Shown here: positions 6,730-13,182 of the stretch, in pieces
Numbering within the stretch: position 1 is the first letter of the stretch
Layout: each line of letters starts with the position of its first letter
Origin: Rhodospirillales bacterium
GTDB lineage: Bacteria; Pseudomonadota; Alphaproteobacteria; ATCC43930; CGMCC-115725
Direction: 5' to 3'
DNA: 13,410 bases
NCBI GenBank assembly: GCA_015654725.1
Contig: JAATGI010000037.1
Location: 1 to 13,410, forward strand
Translations under genes and position numbers: made by a program
The notes under the pieces: generated by a model
What the model was told of the DNA's origin: nothing
What the model saw: only the letters and a program-made list of their open reading frames with translations
Databases searched by the model: none

Positions 6730-7866
6730 TTAGCCGCGCAGGCCTGCTTGTTGCACAAGCGGATAGGTCACGCGCTGGAATTCCTCCATGCCCTCGATGT
6801 AACGCGGCCATGACAGCAATGTGCCGTCGAAGCCCGCCTTGGATAGCGTCAGCAAGCCGTCGACGATCTGCTCCTTGGTGCCGATCAGCGGATAACCGTT
6901 CCAGCCGGCGATGAAATGCTCCTTGAGCGTCGCGAGCATATTGGGCGCGAAGGATTGCGAATTGATGCCCATGATCGAGACCAGATTTTCGACCCCCGGC
7001 CAGTCGCCTTTTTCGAACACGCAGTATCGGTAATAGTCGCGCGCTTCTTTCTCGGTCTCGCCCTGGAAGATATAGGCGTTGGTCCAGACCATCAGGTTGC
7101 GCCGATGCTCGTCCCAAGCGTATTTGCGGTGTGAGTCGACCCGGGCGCGCATGCTGTCGGGATCGTGCGCCTCGAGCGCGGTGAAGCCGACATCGGCGTA
7201 TTTCGCGGCGAACTCGCGGCCCGCCGGCGAGGCGCCCGCGCACATCACCACCGGGTGCGGCTTCTGCACCGGCTTCGGCCGCATGATCGCCTTTTTGACC
7301 TGGTAGAACTTGCCCTCGAAATCGAATTCCTCCTCCTCGGTCCAAAGCCGCTTGATGATCGTGATCCATTCCGCCGCCATCTCGTAGCGGCGGTCATGGT
7401 CCAGGAACGGCGCGCCGAACATCTCGAACTCGGGCGCGAACCAGCCGGTGACGATGTTGAGGGTGAAGCGGCCCTGGCTGATATGGTCGATGGTCATGGC
7501 CTGCTTGGCGGCCATCACCGGATGCACGGTCGGCACATGCGAGGTGGCGAACACCGCGGGATATTTGGTGAGCGCGCTGATTCCCGCCGCCCAGGTGTAG
7601 CATTCGAAGCCGCTGCCGTTGAAATCGGTATTGCCGCCGAAGCCCTTCCAGCGCCCGACCGGCACCAGCGCCTCGAATTCCATCGCGTCGGCCAGTTGGG
7701 CGAGCCGCGTGGTGCTCGGCCAATCGCAATCGAGCATGCCGTCCGCCGCCGACATGGTGCAGCCGCCCGAGAGGTTGGTGCAGAAGGTGCCAAGCTTGAG
7801 CTTGCGGTCGTTGAACAGCGGATTCGTGGCGGCGCGCTGCTCGTCGATGCGGTCTTGCGGACTCAT
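6730..7866 (-). CDS. LLM-class flavin-dependent monooxygenase, RutA/SfnG-like
   Basis: A 378-residue FMNH2-dependent oxygenase of the luciferase-like superfamily. The motifs match the branch containing dimethylsulfone monooxygenase (SfnG) and pyrimidine oxygenase (RutA): VGRWKGFGG (70-78), a YTWAAGISALT segment (90-100), FATSHVPTVHPVMAAKQAM (106-124), TIDHISQGRFTLNIVTGW (125-142) and the DHDRRYEMAAEW helix (156-167). The branch can open rings or cleave C-N or C-S bonds, but the substrate here is unknown. The start is ATG at 7866, with a strong GGGGAGGAAAC directly before it; the frame continues upstream without a credible site. It is the first gene of the operon with P450, SDR and HIBADH-type enzymes, and shares a 68-base divergent intergenic region with the DUF72 gene. 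A flavin reductase would be needed and is not seen. Confidence 0.87.
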   Translation of the reverse strand: MSPQDRIDEQRAATNPLFNDRKLKLGTFCTNLSGGCTMSAADGMLDCDWPSTTRLAQLADAMEFEALVPVGRWKGFGGNTDFNGSGFECYTWAAGISALTKYPAVFATSHVPTVHPVMAAKQAMTIDHISQGRFTLNIVTGWFAPEFEMFGAPFLDHDRRYEMAAEWITIIKRLWTEEEEFDFEGKFYQVKKAIMRPKPVQKPHPVVMCAGASPAGREFAAKYADVGFTALEAHDPDSMRARVDSHRKYAWDEHRRNLMVWTNAYIFQGETEKEARDYYRYCVFEKGDWPGVENLVSIMGINSQSFAPNMLATLKEHFIAGWNGYPLIGTKEQIVDGLLTLSKAGFDGTLLSWPRYIEGMEEFQRVTYPLVQQAGLRG

Positions 7867-7934
7867 TGTTTCCTCCCCTGACGCCGCCAGCTTAGCGCAT
7901 TGACAATGCCCGCCGTCAAATCCAGCGTTGTCCA
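7867..7934. promoter_or_regulatory. Divergent promoter region with an inverted repeat
   Basis: This 68-base gap separates the divergent flavin monooxygenase operon and DUF72 gene. It holds TTGACA on the plus strand at 7900-7905, and TTGACG on the minus strand at 7919-7914. Together they form a TTGAC-N10-GTCAA inverted repeat (7900-7919). These could be back-to-back -35 boxes, an operator for a dimeric regulator, or both. Neither direction has a good -10 hexamer 17 bases away, so the promoter call is tentative. Confidence 0.35.
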
Positions 7935-8675
7935 ATGACGGGAAAAATCTATATCGGTGTCGGCGGCTGGACCTATGAACCGTGGCGCGGCCTGTTCTAC
8001 CCCGAGGGGCTGACGCGCAAACGCGAGCTGGAATATGCCAGCCGCCATCTCACTTCGATCGAGATCAACGGCACCTATTATTCGACCTTCAAGCCGCCGA
8101 GCTGGGCCAAATGGCGCGAGGAAACGCCCGACGGCTTCGTCTTTTCCGTCAAGGCCTCGCGCTACTGCACCAACCGCCGGGAACTCGCCGCCGCCGCCGA
8201 ACCGATCGAGCGCTTCATCCGCCAGGGCATGAGCGAACTGCGCGACCGGCTCGGTCCGATCAATTGGCAATTCATGGCGAGCAAGAAATTCGACGCCGAG
8301 GATTTCGGCGGCTTCCTCAAGCTGCTGCCGCGCGAGGTCGATGGCCTGCCGCTGCGCCATGCGCTCGAACTGCGCAGCCCGACCTTCAAGGACCCGCGCT
8401 TTTACGACCTGGCGCGCAAATACAATATCGCGATCTGCTTCGCCGACGATGACGACTTCCCGCAAATCGACGAGCCGACGGCGGATTTCACCTATGCCCG
8501 GCTGATGCGCACCCAGGCCGAGATCGCGACCGGCTATGCCGCCGCCGAGCTCGATCGCTGGGCCAAGCAGGCCAAGGAATGGGCCGAGCGCGGCGACGTT
8601 TTCATCTATTTCATCTCCGGCGCCAAGGAGCGCGCGCCGGCGGCGGCGCAGGCGCTGATCGAGCGGGTCCGATGA
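7935..8675 (+). CDS. DUF72 family protein (YecE-like)
   Basis: A 246-residue soluble protein of the DUF72 family, which has a TIM-barrel-like fold and no established enzymatic role. The signature IGVGGWTYEPWRGLFYP (residues 7-23) is followed by LEYASRHLTSIEINGTYYST (33-52), WAKWREETPDGFVFSVKASR, then HALELRSPTF and FADDDDFP, all in family order. Length is normal. ATG at 7935 is the first start, with no strong ribosome binding site before it. It is divergent from the monooxygenase operon and is followed 100 bases later by the RcnB-like gene. Nothing links it to the catabolic genes except position. Confidence 0.85.
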   Translation: MTGKIYIGVGGWTYEPWRGLFYPEGLTRKRELEYASRHLTSIEINGTYYSTFKPPSWAKWREETPDGFVFSVKASRYCTNRRELAAAAEPIERFIRQGMSELRDRLGPINWQFMASKKFDAEDFGGFLKLLPREVDGLPLRHALELRSPTFKDPRFYDLARKYNIAICFADDDDFPQIDEPTADFTYARLMRTQAEIATGYAAAELDRWAKQAKEWAERGDVFIYFISGAKERAPAAAQALIERVR

Positions 8676-8775
8676 CGGGTCGAATACCGGGCCATAACGA
8701 GGCGCCGGATTGCCGCGAGGAAGCCAATCGATTATATCTGCCGCTCGACGCGCAGGTGAAACGGGAGCCGCAATC

Positions 8776-9414
8776 GTGAACGCAATGACACAACGCCTCG
8801 TGGTCGCCGCCGCGGCGGCCGGCCTTCTGTTCCCGGTCTTTTCCGTCGCAAAGGCCGATACCCCCGGCAATCCGCCTGCCAAGGGCGGCCCAGCGAAGCC
8901 GGGCGGCGGCAAACCGTCTCAACCCGCCGGAAAGCCCGGCAAGCCGTCTCAGCCCGCTGGCAAGCCCGGTGCGGGCAAGCCTAGTGCGGGCAAACCCGGT
9001 GCGGGCAAGCCCAGTGCGGGCAAGCCCAGCGCCGGCAAGCCGTCCAAACCATCCCCGTCAAACGCCGGCAAGCCGGGTAAGACCCCGCAAGCCGGGAAGC
9101 CGGCCGGCGGTTCCCCGCAGGCCGGACCGCAGCCGCCGCGTGGCAATCAATTCTCGCACCGCGGGCAATCTTACAATCGCATCGCGGGCCCCGCTTTCGT
9201 CTATCCGCCTGGCTGGCAGTACCGCCGCTGGTCGATCGGCGGAGTGTTCCCGGCGCTGTTCCTGACCTCGGCCTATTTCTATGCCGACTACGCCGCGCTG
9301 GGCCTCGAAGTGCCGCCGACCGGTTATGCCTGGGTGCGGTTCGGCCCCGACCTGGTCCTGGTGAATTTGACCACCGACGAAATCGAGGACGTGGTTTACG
9401 GCGTATTCATGTAG
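8776..9414 (+). CDS. Secreted Gly-Lys-Pro-repeat protein with C-terminal RcnB-like domain
   Basis: A 212-residue exported protein. The N-terminus is a signal peptide with a hydrophobic core (LVVAAAAAGLLFPVFSVAKA) and an AKA cleavage site at about residues 25-27. Residues ~28-120 are a Pro/Gly/Lys-rich linker built of GKPSQPAGKP, SAGKP and GAGKP repeats. Residues ~125-212 (FVYPPGWQYRRWSIGGVFPA, then LGLEVPPTGYAWVRFG and a closing DEIEDVVYGVF) match the RcnB-type periplasmic domain, first described in a nickel/cobalt-efflux modulator but common in proteins of unknown role. The basic linker could bind cell-surface anions or nucleic acid; that is a guess. GTG at 8776 is chosen because GGGAG ends eight bases upstream; ATG at 8785 is the alternative and gives the same mature protein. 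It is probably monocistronic and is followed by a hairpin at 9469-9493. Confidence 0.78.
   Translation: MNAMTQRLVVAAAAAGLLFPVFSVAKADTPGNPPAKGGPAKPGGGKPSQPAGKPGKPSQPAGKPGAGKPSAGKPGAGKPSAGKPSAGKPSKPSPSNAGKPGKTPQAGKPAGGSPQAGPQPPRGNQFSHRGQSYNRIAGPAFVYPPGWQYRRWSIGGVFPALFLTSAYFYADYAALGLEVPPTGYAWVRFGPDLVLVNLTTDEIEDVVYGVFM
8908..9042 (+). repeat. In-gene tandem repeats encoding Gly-Lys-Pro units
   Basis: Two 30-bp units (8908-8937 and 8938-8967) each encode GKPSQPAGKP. Five 15-bp units follow (8968-9042) encoding GAGKP or SAGKP. Unit lengths are multiples of three, so gain or loss of units keeps the frame. Third-position differences show that the copies have begun to diverge. Confidence 0.85.
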
Positions 9415-9468
9415 GATTTCGGCCGCGTCCCGCCTCGCGGGCGCGCGGACCCGGAAACGAGTATTGCG

Positions 9469-9493
9469 CGGCGCCGGTGCCTCCCCGGCGCCG
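9469..9493 (+). terminator. Strong GC hairpin downstream of the RcnB-like gene
   Basis: CGGCGCCGG (9469-9477) pairs perfectly with CCGGCGCCG (9485-9493) around a seven-base loop. A smaller hairpin, CCCGC/GCGGG, lies at 9429-9441. The run after the stem has few T residues, so it may need Rho. Position between the RcnB-like stop (9414) and the next gene start (9568) favours termination. Confidence 0.45.
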
Positions 9494-9567
9494 TTCGCAT
9501 TGATGCCGGCGTGGCTATCCGGCCAAGATCGGGTTAGCTTGCGCCAAAGCAATATCGGGAGGCGAGG

Positions 9568-9990
9568 GTGACAGCCGAATCGTTAAAGGACGGACTCAAA
9601 ATCCAAAAGGAAATTTTTGGCGGTGATTTTTCGCAGCGCGCGCTCGATCTGACCACGCCGCTGACGCGGCCCTATCACGAGCTGCTGGTCTCCTTCACCT
9701 TCGGCGAGATCTGGAAGCGGGACGTGTTCTCCCACAGCGAGCGCAGTCTCGTGACGCTGGCCATGCTGATCGCCTTGAACCGTCCCGACCAGATTCGCAC
9801 CCATGTGCGCGGCGCCCTCAATAACGGCGTGCCGAAGGAGAAGATCTTCGAACTCGCCATCCACGCCCTCGCCTATTGCGGCGCGCCGCTCGCCGGCAGC
9901 GCGCGGAATACGATCATCGAGGAGCTGCAGAAGCTCGGCCTCGAACCCGCGCCGTCGCAGCCGGCGATCGCGCCGACGGTGAAAGCATGA
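9568..9990 (+). CDS. Carboxymuconolactone decarboxylase (CMD/AhpD-like) family protein
   Basis: A 140-residue, all-helical cytosolic protein. The central part has the CMD family pattern: SHSERSLVTLAMLIALNRPD (55-74) with its Glu58-Arg59 pair, then HVRGALNNGVPKEKIFELAIH (79-99) and AYCGAPLAGSAR (102-113). True 4-carboxymuconolactone decarboxylase (PcaC) acts in the protocatechuate branch of the beta-ketoadipate pathway; many relatives have other or unknown roles. A single Cys104, with no CxxC pair, argues against an AhpD-type peroxidase-reductant role. GTG at 9568 is preceded by GGGAGGCGAG, a good ribosome binding site. The stop overlaps the ATG of the dehydrogenase gene (ATGA), so the two are translationally coupled. 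It heads an operon with the dehydrogenase and Rieske oxygenase, consistent with aromatic catabolism. Confidence 0.82.
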   Translation: MTAESLKDGLKIQKEIFGGDFSQRALDLTTPLTRPYHELLVSFTFGEIWKRDVFSHSERSLVTLAMLIALNRPDQIRTHVRGALNNGVPKEKIFELAIHALAYCGAPLAGSARNTIIEELQKLGLEPAPSQPAIAPTVKA

Positions 9991-10907
9991 GCGATCCCGC
10001 CAAGCCCAAGCTCGGCTTTGTCGGGCTCGGCAATATGGGCGGGCCGATGACCCGCAACCTGGTTACGGCCGGCTACGAGGTTACGGGTTTCGACATCAAC
10101 CGGCCGCTGCTGTTGCAACGCGCGCAGGAGATCGGTTTTCACGCCGCCGAGGGCCTCGCCGACGCGGCGCGCCGTTCCGACATCGTCATCACCATGCTGC
10201 CCAACGGCAAGATCGTGCGCGAGGCGGCGCTCGGCGCGAACGGCATCGCCGACGGCCTGGCGAAAGGCAGCGTCCTGATCGATATGAGCTCCTCCGGCGC
10301 CACCGGCACGGCGGCGCTCGGCAAGGAGTTGGCGAAGCGCGGCATCACCCTGGTCGACGCTCCCGTCTCGGGCGGCGTCACCGGCGCCGTCGCCGGCACG
10401 CTCGCGATCATGATCGGCGCCGACGATCCGGCGGCGATCGAGCGCGCCATGCCGATCCTGTCGGCGATGGGCAAGAAGCTGTTCGTCGCGGGTTCGCTCG
10501 GCGCCGGGCATGCCGCCAAATCGATCAATAATTATCTCGGCGCCACCAACCTCGTCGCCGTCGCCGAGGGCCTGATCGCCGGCACCAAGTTCGGCCTCGA
10601 TCCGGCCACGTTGCTCGCCATTATCAACGCCTCGACCGGCGCCAGCGGCACCTCGCAGGGCCTTTATCCGAATCAGGTGCTGAATCGAAAATTCGGCGCC
10701 GGCTTCGCGCTTGCCCTGATGGCGAAAGATGTCGGCCTCGCCGCCGAGCTTGCCCAGGATATCGGCATGGACGCGCCGCAGATCGCGCTGACCGCGAAGC
10801 GGTGGGCGCGCGCCCGCGATGCTTTGCCGGGCAATCCCGATTTCACCGAGATCGTGAAACTGTTGGAAGCGGATTACGGCGTCGAGCTGAAGCCGCGAAA
10901 GGCGTAA
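9987..10907 (+). CDS. NAD(P)-dependent 3-hydroxyisobutyrate dehydrogenase-family enzyme (second copy)
   Basis: A 306-residue beta-hydroxyacid dehydrogenase. The Rossmann motif is LGFVGLGNMGGPMTRN (residues 9-24), with Asp36 at the end of strand 2 (GFDINRP) pointing to NAD. The substrate motif DAPVSGG is at 124-130, and the catalytic Lys178 with Asn182 is in GHAAKSINNYLG. The C-terminal domain has MAKDVGLAAELA. Start at ATG 9987 overlaps the CMD stop; the frame is open further upstream but that part only reads the CMD gene in a shifted frame. It differs enough from the copy at 3629-4567 to have another substrate. Its place between a CMD-like protein and a Rieske oxygenase suggests a hydroxy acid or dihydrodiol-derived intermediate, by inference only. 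Confidence 0.88.
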   Translation: MSDPAKPKLGFVGLGNMGGPMTRNLVTAGYEVTGFDINRPLLLQRAQEIGFHAAEGLADAARRSDIVITMLPNGKIVREAALGANGIADGLAKGSVLIDMSSSGATGTAALGKELAKRGITLVDAPVSGGVTGAVAGTLAIMIGADDPAAIERAMPILSAMGKKLFVAGSLGAGHAAKSINNYLGATNLVAVAEGLIAGTKFGLDPATLLAIINASTGASGTSQGLYPNQVLNRKFGAGFALALMAKDVGLAAELAQDIGMDAPQIALTAKRWARARDALPGNPDFTEIVKLLEADYGVELKPRKA

Positions 10908-10957
10908 GCTGTCCTGAATATGATTTCGCGTTAAAAATTCCGCCGAGGAAACCCACC

Positions 10958-12223
10958 ATGCTCTCCAAGGAAGACAACGAACTGATCAGCCGCGTCGGGC
11001 CGGGCACGCCGATGGGCGAGTTCATGCGCCGCTTTTGGGTGCCCGCGATGCGTGCCGAACAACTCGTGCCGGGCGCGGCACCGCAGCGCCTTAGGATTCT
11101 CGGCCAGGACCTGGTCGCGTTCCGCGCCAAGACCGGCGAGGTCGGGGTGCTCGACGAAGGCTGCCCGCATCGCGGCGTCTCGTTGGCCTTGGGCCATGTC
11201 GAGGATTGCGCGATCCGCTGCATCTTCCATGGCTGGAAGGTCGATCTTCACGGCAAGGTGCTGGACGTTCCGGCGGAACCGGCCGAGCGGCGCGAGCAAT
11301 ATGCCGCCCGCGTCAAGGTCAATGCCTATCCCGCCCATGACAAGGCCGGCGTGATCTGGGTCTGGCTCGGCGGCGGCGTGCCGGCGCCGATGCCGAATTT
11401 CCCTTGGCTGAATCTGCCGGCGGAGCATATCGGCTCGCGCATCGGCGTGATCCATGCCAACTGGGTCAACGGCCTCGAAGGCCAGCTCGACAGCGCCCAT
11501 GTCGGCATCCTGCATCAGGATTGGGTCAGCGTATTGCCGGGGCAGGTCGCCGATCTGGAACGCGCCGCCTTCGACAAGGCGCCGCGCTTCGAATTCGAGG
11601 AAAAGCCCTATGGCTATCGCGAGGCCGCGGTGCGCAACTCCAAGGAGGGCGGGCTTTATGTCCGTGTCCGCGAATTCGTGGCGCCATGGTTTTCGTTCAT
11701 TCCGTCGTTCGGCGGGCTCGATACCGGCCATCTCGTCACCATGTCGATCCCGGTCGATGACGAGCATTCGGTGCAATGGGATTTGTTCTACTGCCCGAGC
11801 ACGCCGTTGATGCGCCGCAACTCGCCCGATGACGGGCGCGACCAGAACGATCTCGCCGCCGGCATGGGCGACATCCATAACCGCTTCGGCCAGAACCGCG
11901 AGCGGATGAAGGCCGGCGAGAGCTTCTCCGGCTTCCCGATCCTGCGCCACGAGGACTATGCCGTCGCCATGGCGCAAGGTGTCTGGGCCGACCGGACCAA
12001 GGAGCAACTGGCCTCGAGCGATATTCCGATCGTGCGCGGCCGCCGCTTCCTGGTGAACGCGGCGCGCGACAAGAGCGTCGGCGATGCCGTCGCCGCGGCG
12101 GCGGCGACGCAGCTGAGCCACGTTCGCGCCTTCAGCGATGTAATTCCGAAAGACGCCGATTGGCGCACGCTGCCGACCTACGGCCCGGACGCTTACGCCG
12201 GCTACCGCGAGGCGGCGGAATAG
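10958..12223 (+). CDS. Rieske non-heme iron oxygenase, phthalate 4,5-dioxygenase-type alpha subunit
   Basis: A 421-residue oxygenase that would dihydroxylate or demethylate an aromatic acid using O2 and electrons from a reductase. The Rieske cluster ligands are Cys69, His71, Cys88 and His91 (CPHRG, then 13 residues, then CIFHGW; C-x-H-x16-C-x2-H). The catalytic iron site is in NWVNGLEGQLDSAHVGILH, with His181 and His186, and the bridging Asp178 that relays electrons between subunits. The third ligand is probably Asp333 in HEDYAVAMAQG, as in the phthalate 4,5-dioxygenase group. Length fits this single-component alpha class. ATG at 10958 follows GAGGAAA; the longer open frame upstream overlaps the dehydrogenase gene and is rejected. 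It lies 50 bases after that gene. Its TAG at 12221-12223 abuts the stop of the facing LigB-type gene. No reductase (FMN/2Fe-2S) gene is in the window. Confidence 0.9.
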   Translation: MLSKEDNELISRVGPGTPMGEFMRRFWVPAMRAEQLVPGAAPQRLRILGQDLVAFRAKTGEVGVLDEGCPHRGVSLALGHVEDCAIRCIFHGWKVDLHGKVLDVPAEPAERREQYAARVKVNAYPAHDKAGVIWVWLGGGVPAPMPNFPWLNLPAEHIGSRIGVIHANWVNGLEGQLDSAHVGILHQDWVSVLPGQVADLERAAFDKAPRFEFEEKPYGYREAAVRNSKEGGLYVRVREFVAPWFSFIPSFGGLDTGHLVTMSIPVDDEHSVQWDLFYCPSTPLMRRNSPDDGRDQNDLAAGMGDIHNRFGQNRERMKAGESFSGFPILRHEDYAVAMAQGVWADRTKEQLASSDIPIVRGRRFLVNAARDKSVGDAVAAAAATQLSHVRAFSDVIPKDADWRTLPTYGPDAYAGYREAAE

Positions 12224-13078
12224 CTAGACCGACCAGCTGGCGAAGCCGCAGCCGACATAGACCTCGGGCACCGGCAGATAGTCGATCAGCTCGAAGCCCT
12301 TGGCGCCGGCGGCGGCATGGGCGACGACCCAATTGCGGACCTCGTCCGCGCCGTTGCCGGCGCGCGGCATCGCCGGGCCAAGAAAATCGATCAGCGGCTG
12401 TTCGGCGCCGTTCCTGAACAGCCGGATGCATTCGGCGTCGAACGTCTCGTCGATATCGCCCATGGTCGGCTCGCCGATCGAATGGCTCAAGCCGCCGGAC
12501 GCCAGCACCGCGACGCGAAGCGGTTACGGATAGCTCGCGATCGCGTGGGCGAGGAGGTGCCCCCAGGCGAAGCACCGCGCGACGCTCGGCATCGGCGGCT
12601 CGAGGTCGTTGACGATGATCGGCACGATCGCGGGCGGCGGGCTCAGCCCCATGCGCCAAAGTGGAATGCAAAAGCCGTGATCGAGCTTGAGCCGATAAGA
12701 CAGCGACGGTTCGAAATCGCGGGCGAGCGCGGTTTCGAGAATATGCCGTCCCAACGGGGCATGGCCGCGCATCGTCTCGTGCGGGAAGACGCGGCGCATG
12801 AACGGCTCGGGCGGGCCGTCATGCTCGTCGCCGATGCCGATGCAAACGCTCGGCAGATTGTCGAGGAAGAAATTGACCCAATGATCCGGCGCGATTTCGA
12901 CGATGACATCGGGTCGCGCCACGATCAGCCGCCGGCCCAGCTCGTCATAAGCCCGTGCCAGCGGTTCTCGCGCCGCGGCGGGCAGGATGTCCCAGTCGCG
13001 CGCCACCAGCGGAGCGTGGGCCGCGGCGAAGACGCCCACCACCAGAAGGAGGAGAGCGAAGATCGGAAATTTGCGCAT
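12224..13078 (-). pseudogene. Class III extradiol ring-cleavage dioxygenase (LigB-type), split by an in-frame TAA
   Basis: Read through, this is a 284-codon LigB-superfamily dioxygenase of normal length; the family cleaves catecholic rings using Fe(II) and O2. His21 (AAHAP) and His66 (APDHW) are the expected iron ligands, followed by LDHGF, PIIVNDLEPPMPS and RCFAWG. Codon 185 (12524-12526) is TAA, between AIASYP and PLRVAVLASGGLSH. Beyond it, in the same frame, are the acid-base His199 (SGGLSH), the third iron ligand Glu272 (PVPE) and the family ending GCGFASWSV. No base is inserted or lost. The first 12 residues are very hydrophobic, so the start at 13078, which has no clear ribosome binding site, is uncertain. 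Either a recent nonsense mutation, a sequencing error, or two separately made pieces; the second piece has only a GTG (12508) and no ribosome binding site. Confidence 0.85.
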
Positions 13079-13154
13079 GGCGGCGATCCAGTCGGAGGGA
13101 GAAGTGACGGGAACGCACCGTGCCAGAAAATTTAGTCAGAGCGGTGGTGGAATT

Positions 13155-13176
13155 GTGGCGCGCCAAGGCGCGCCAC
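13155..13176. terminator. Perfect 10-bp inverted repeat, probable terminator of the MetE-like gene
   Basis: GTGGCGCGCC (13155-13164) is the exact reverse complement of GGCGCGCCAC (13167-13176) with only two bases between. It lies six bases past the MetE-like stop on the minus strand. There is no T-run, so intrinsic termination would be imperfect. A two-base loop is too tight for full pairing in RNA; a looser inner loop would form. Each arm contains the octamer GGCGCGCC. Confidence 0.45.
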
Positions 13177-13182
13177 GACGTG

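Noticed and set aside
5214..6914. Long plus-strand open frame of 566 codons, opposite the P450 gene
   Set aside because: Antisense shadow of a P450 that has all its signature motifs; no ribosome binding site and no recognisable domain.
8908..9042. Regularly repeated units that might suggest a CRISPR array
   Set aside because: The repeats are contiguous with no spacers, are multiples of three, and encode a Gly-Lys-Pro arm within an exported protein.
10931..12121. Minus-strand open frame of 396 codons, opposite the Rieske oxygenase
   Set aside because: Antisense shadow; the plus strand carries all Rieske and iron ligands in order.
13105..13130. Sigma-54-like TGGCACG on the minus strand upstream of the LigB-type gene
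   Set aside because: The -24 half is perfect, but the -12 half, where TTGC is expected at the fixed spacing, reads GTTC.
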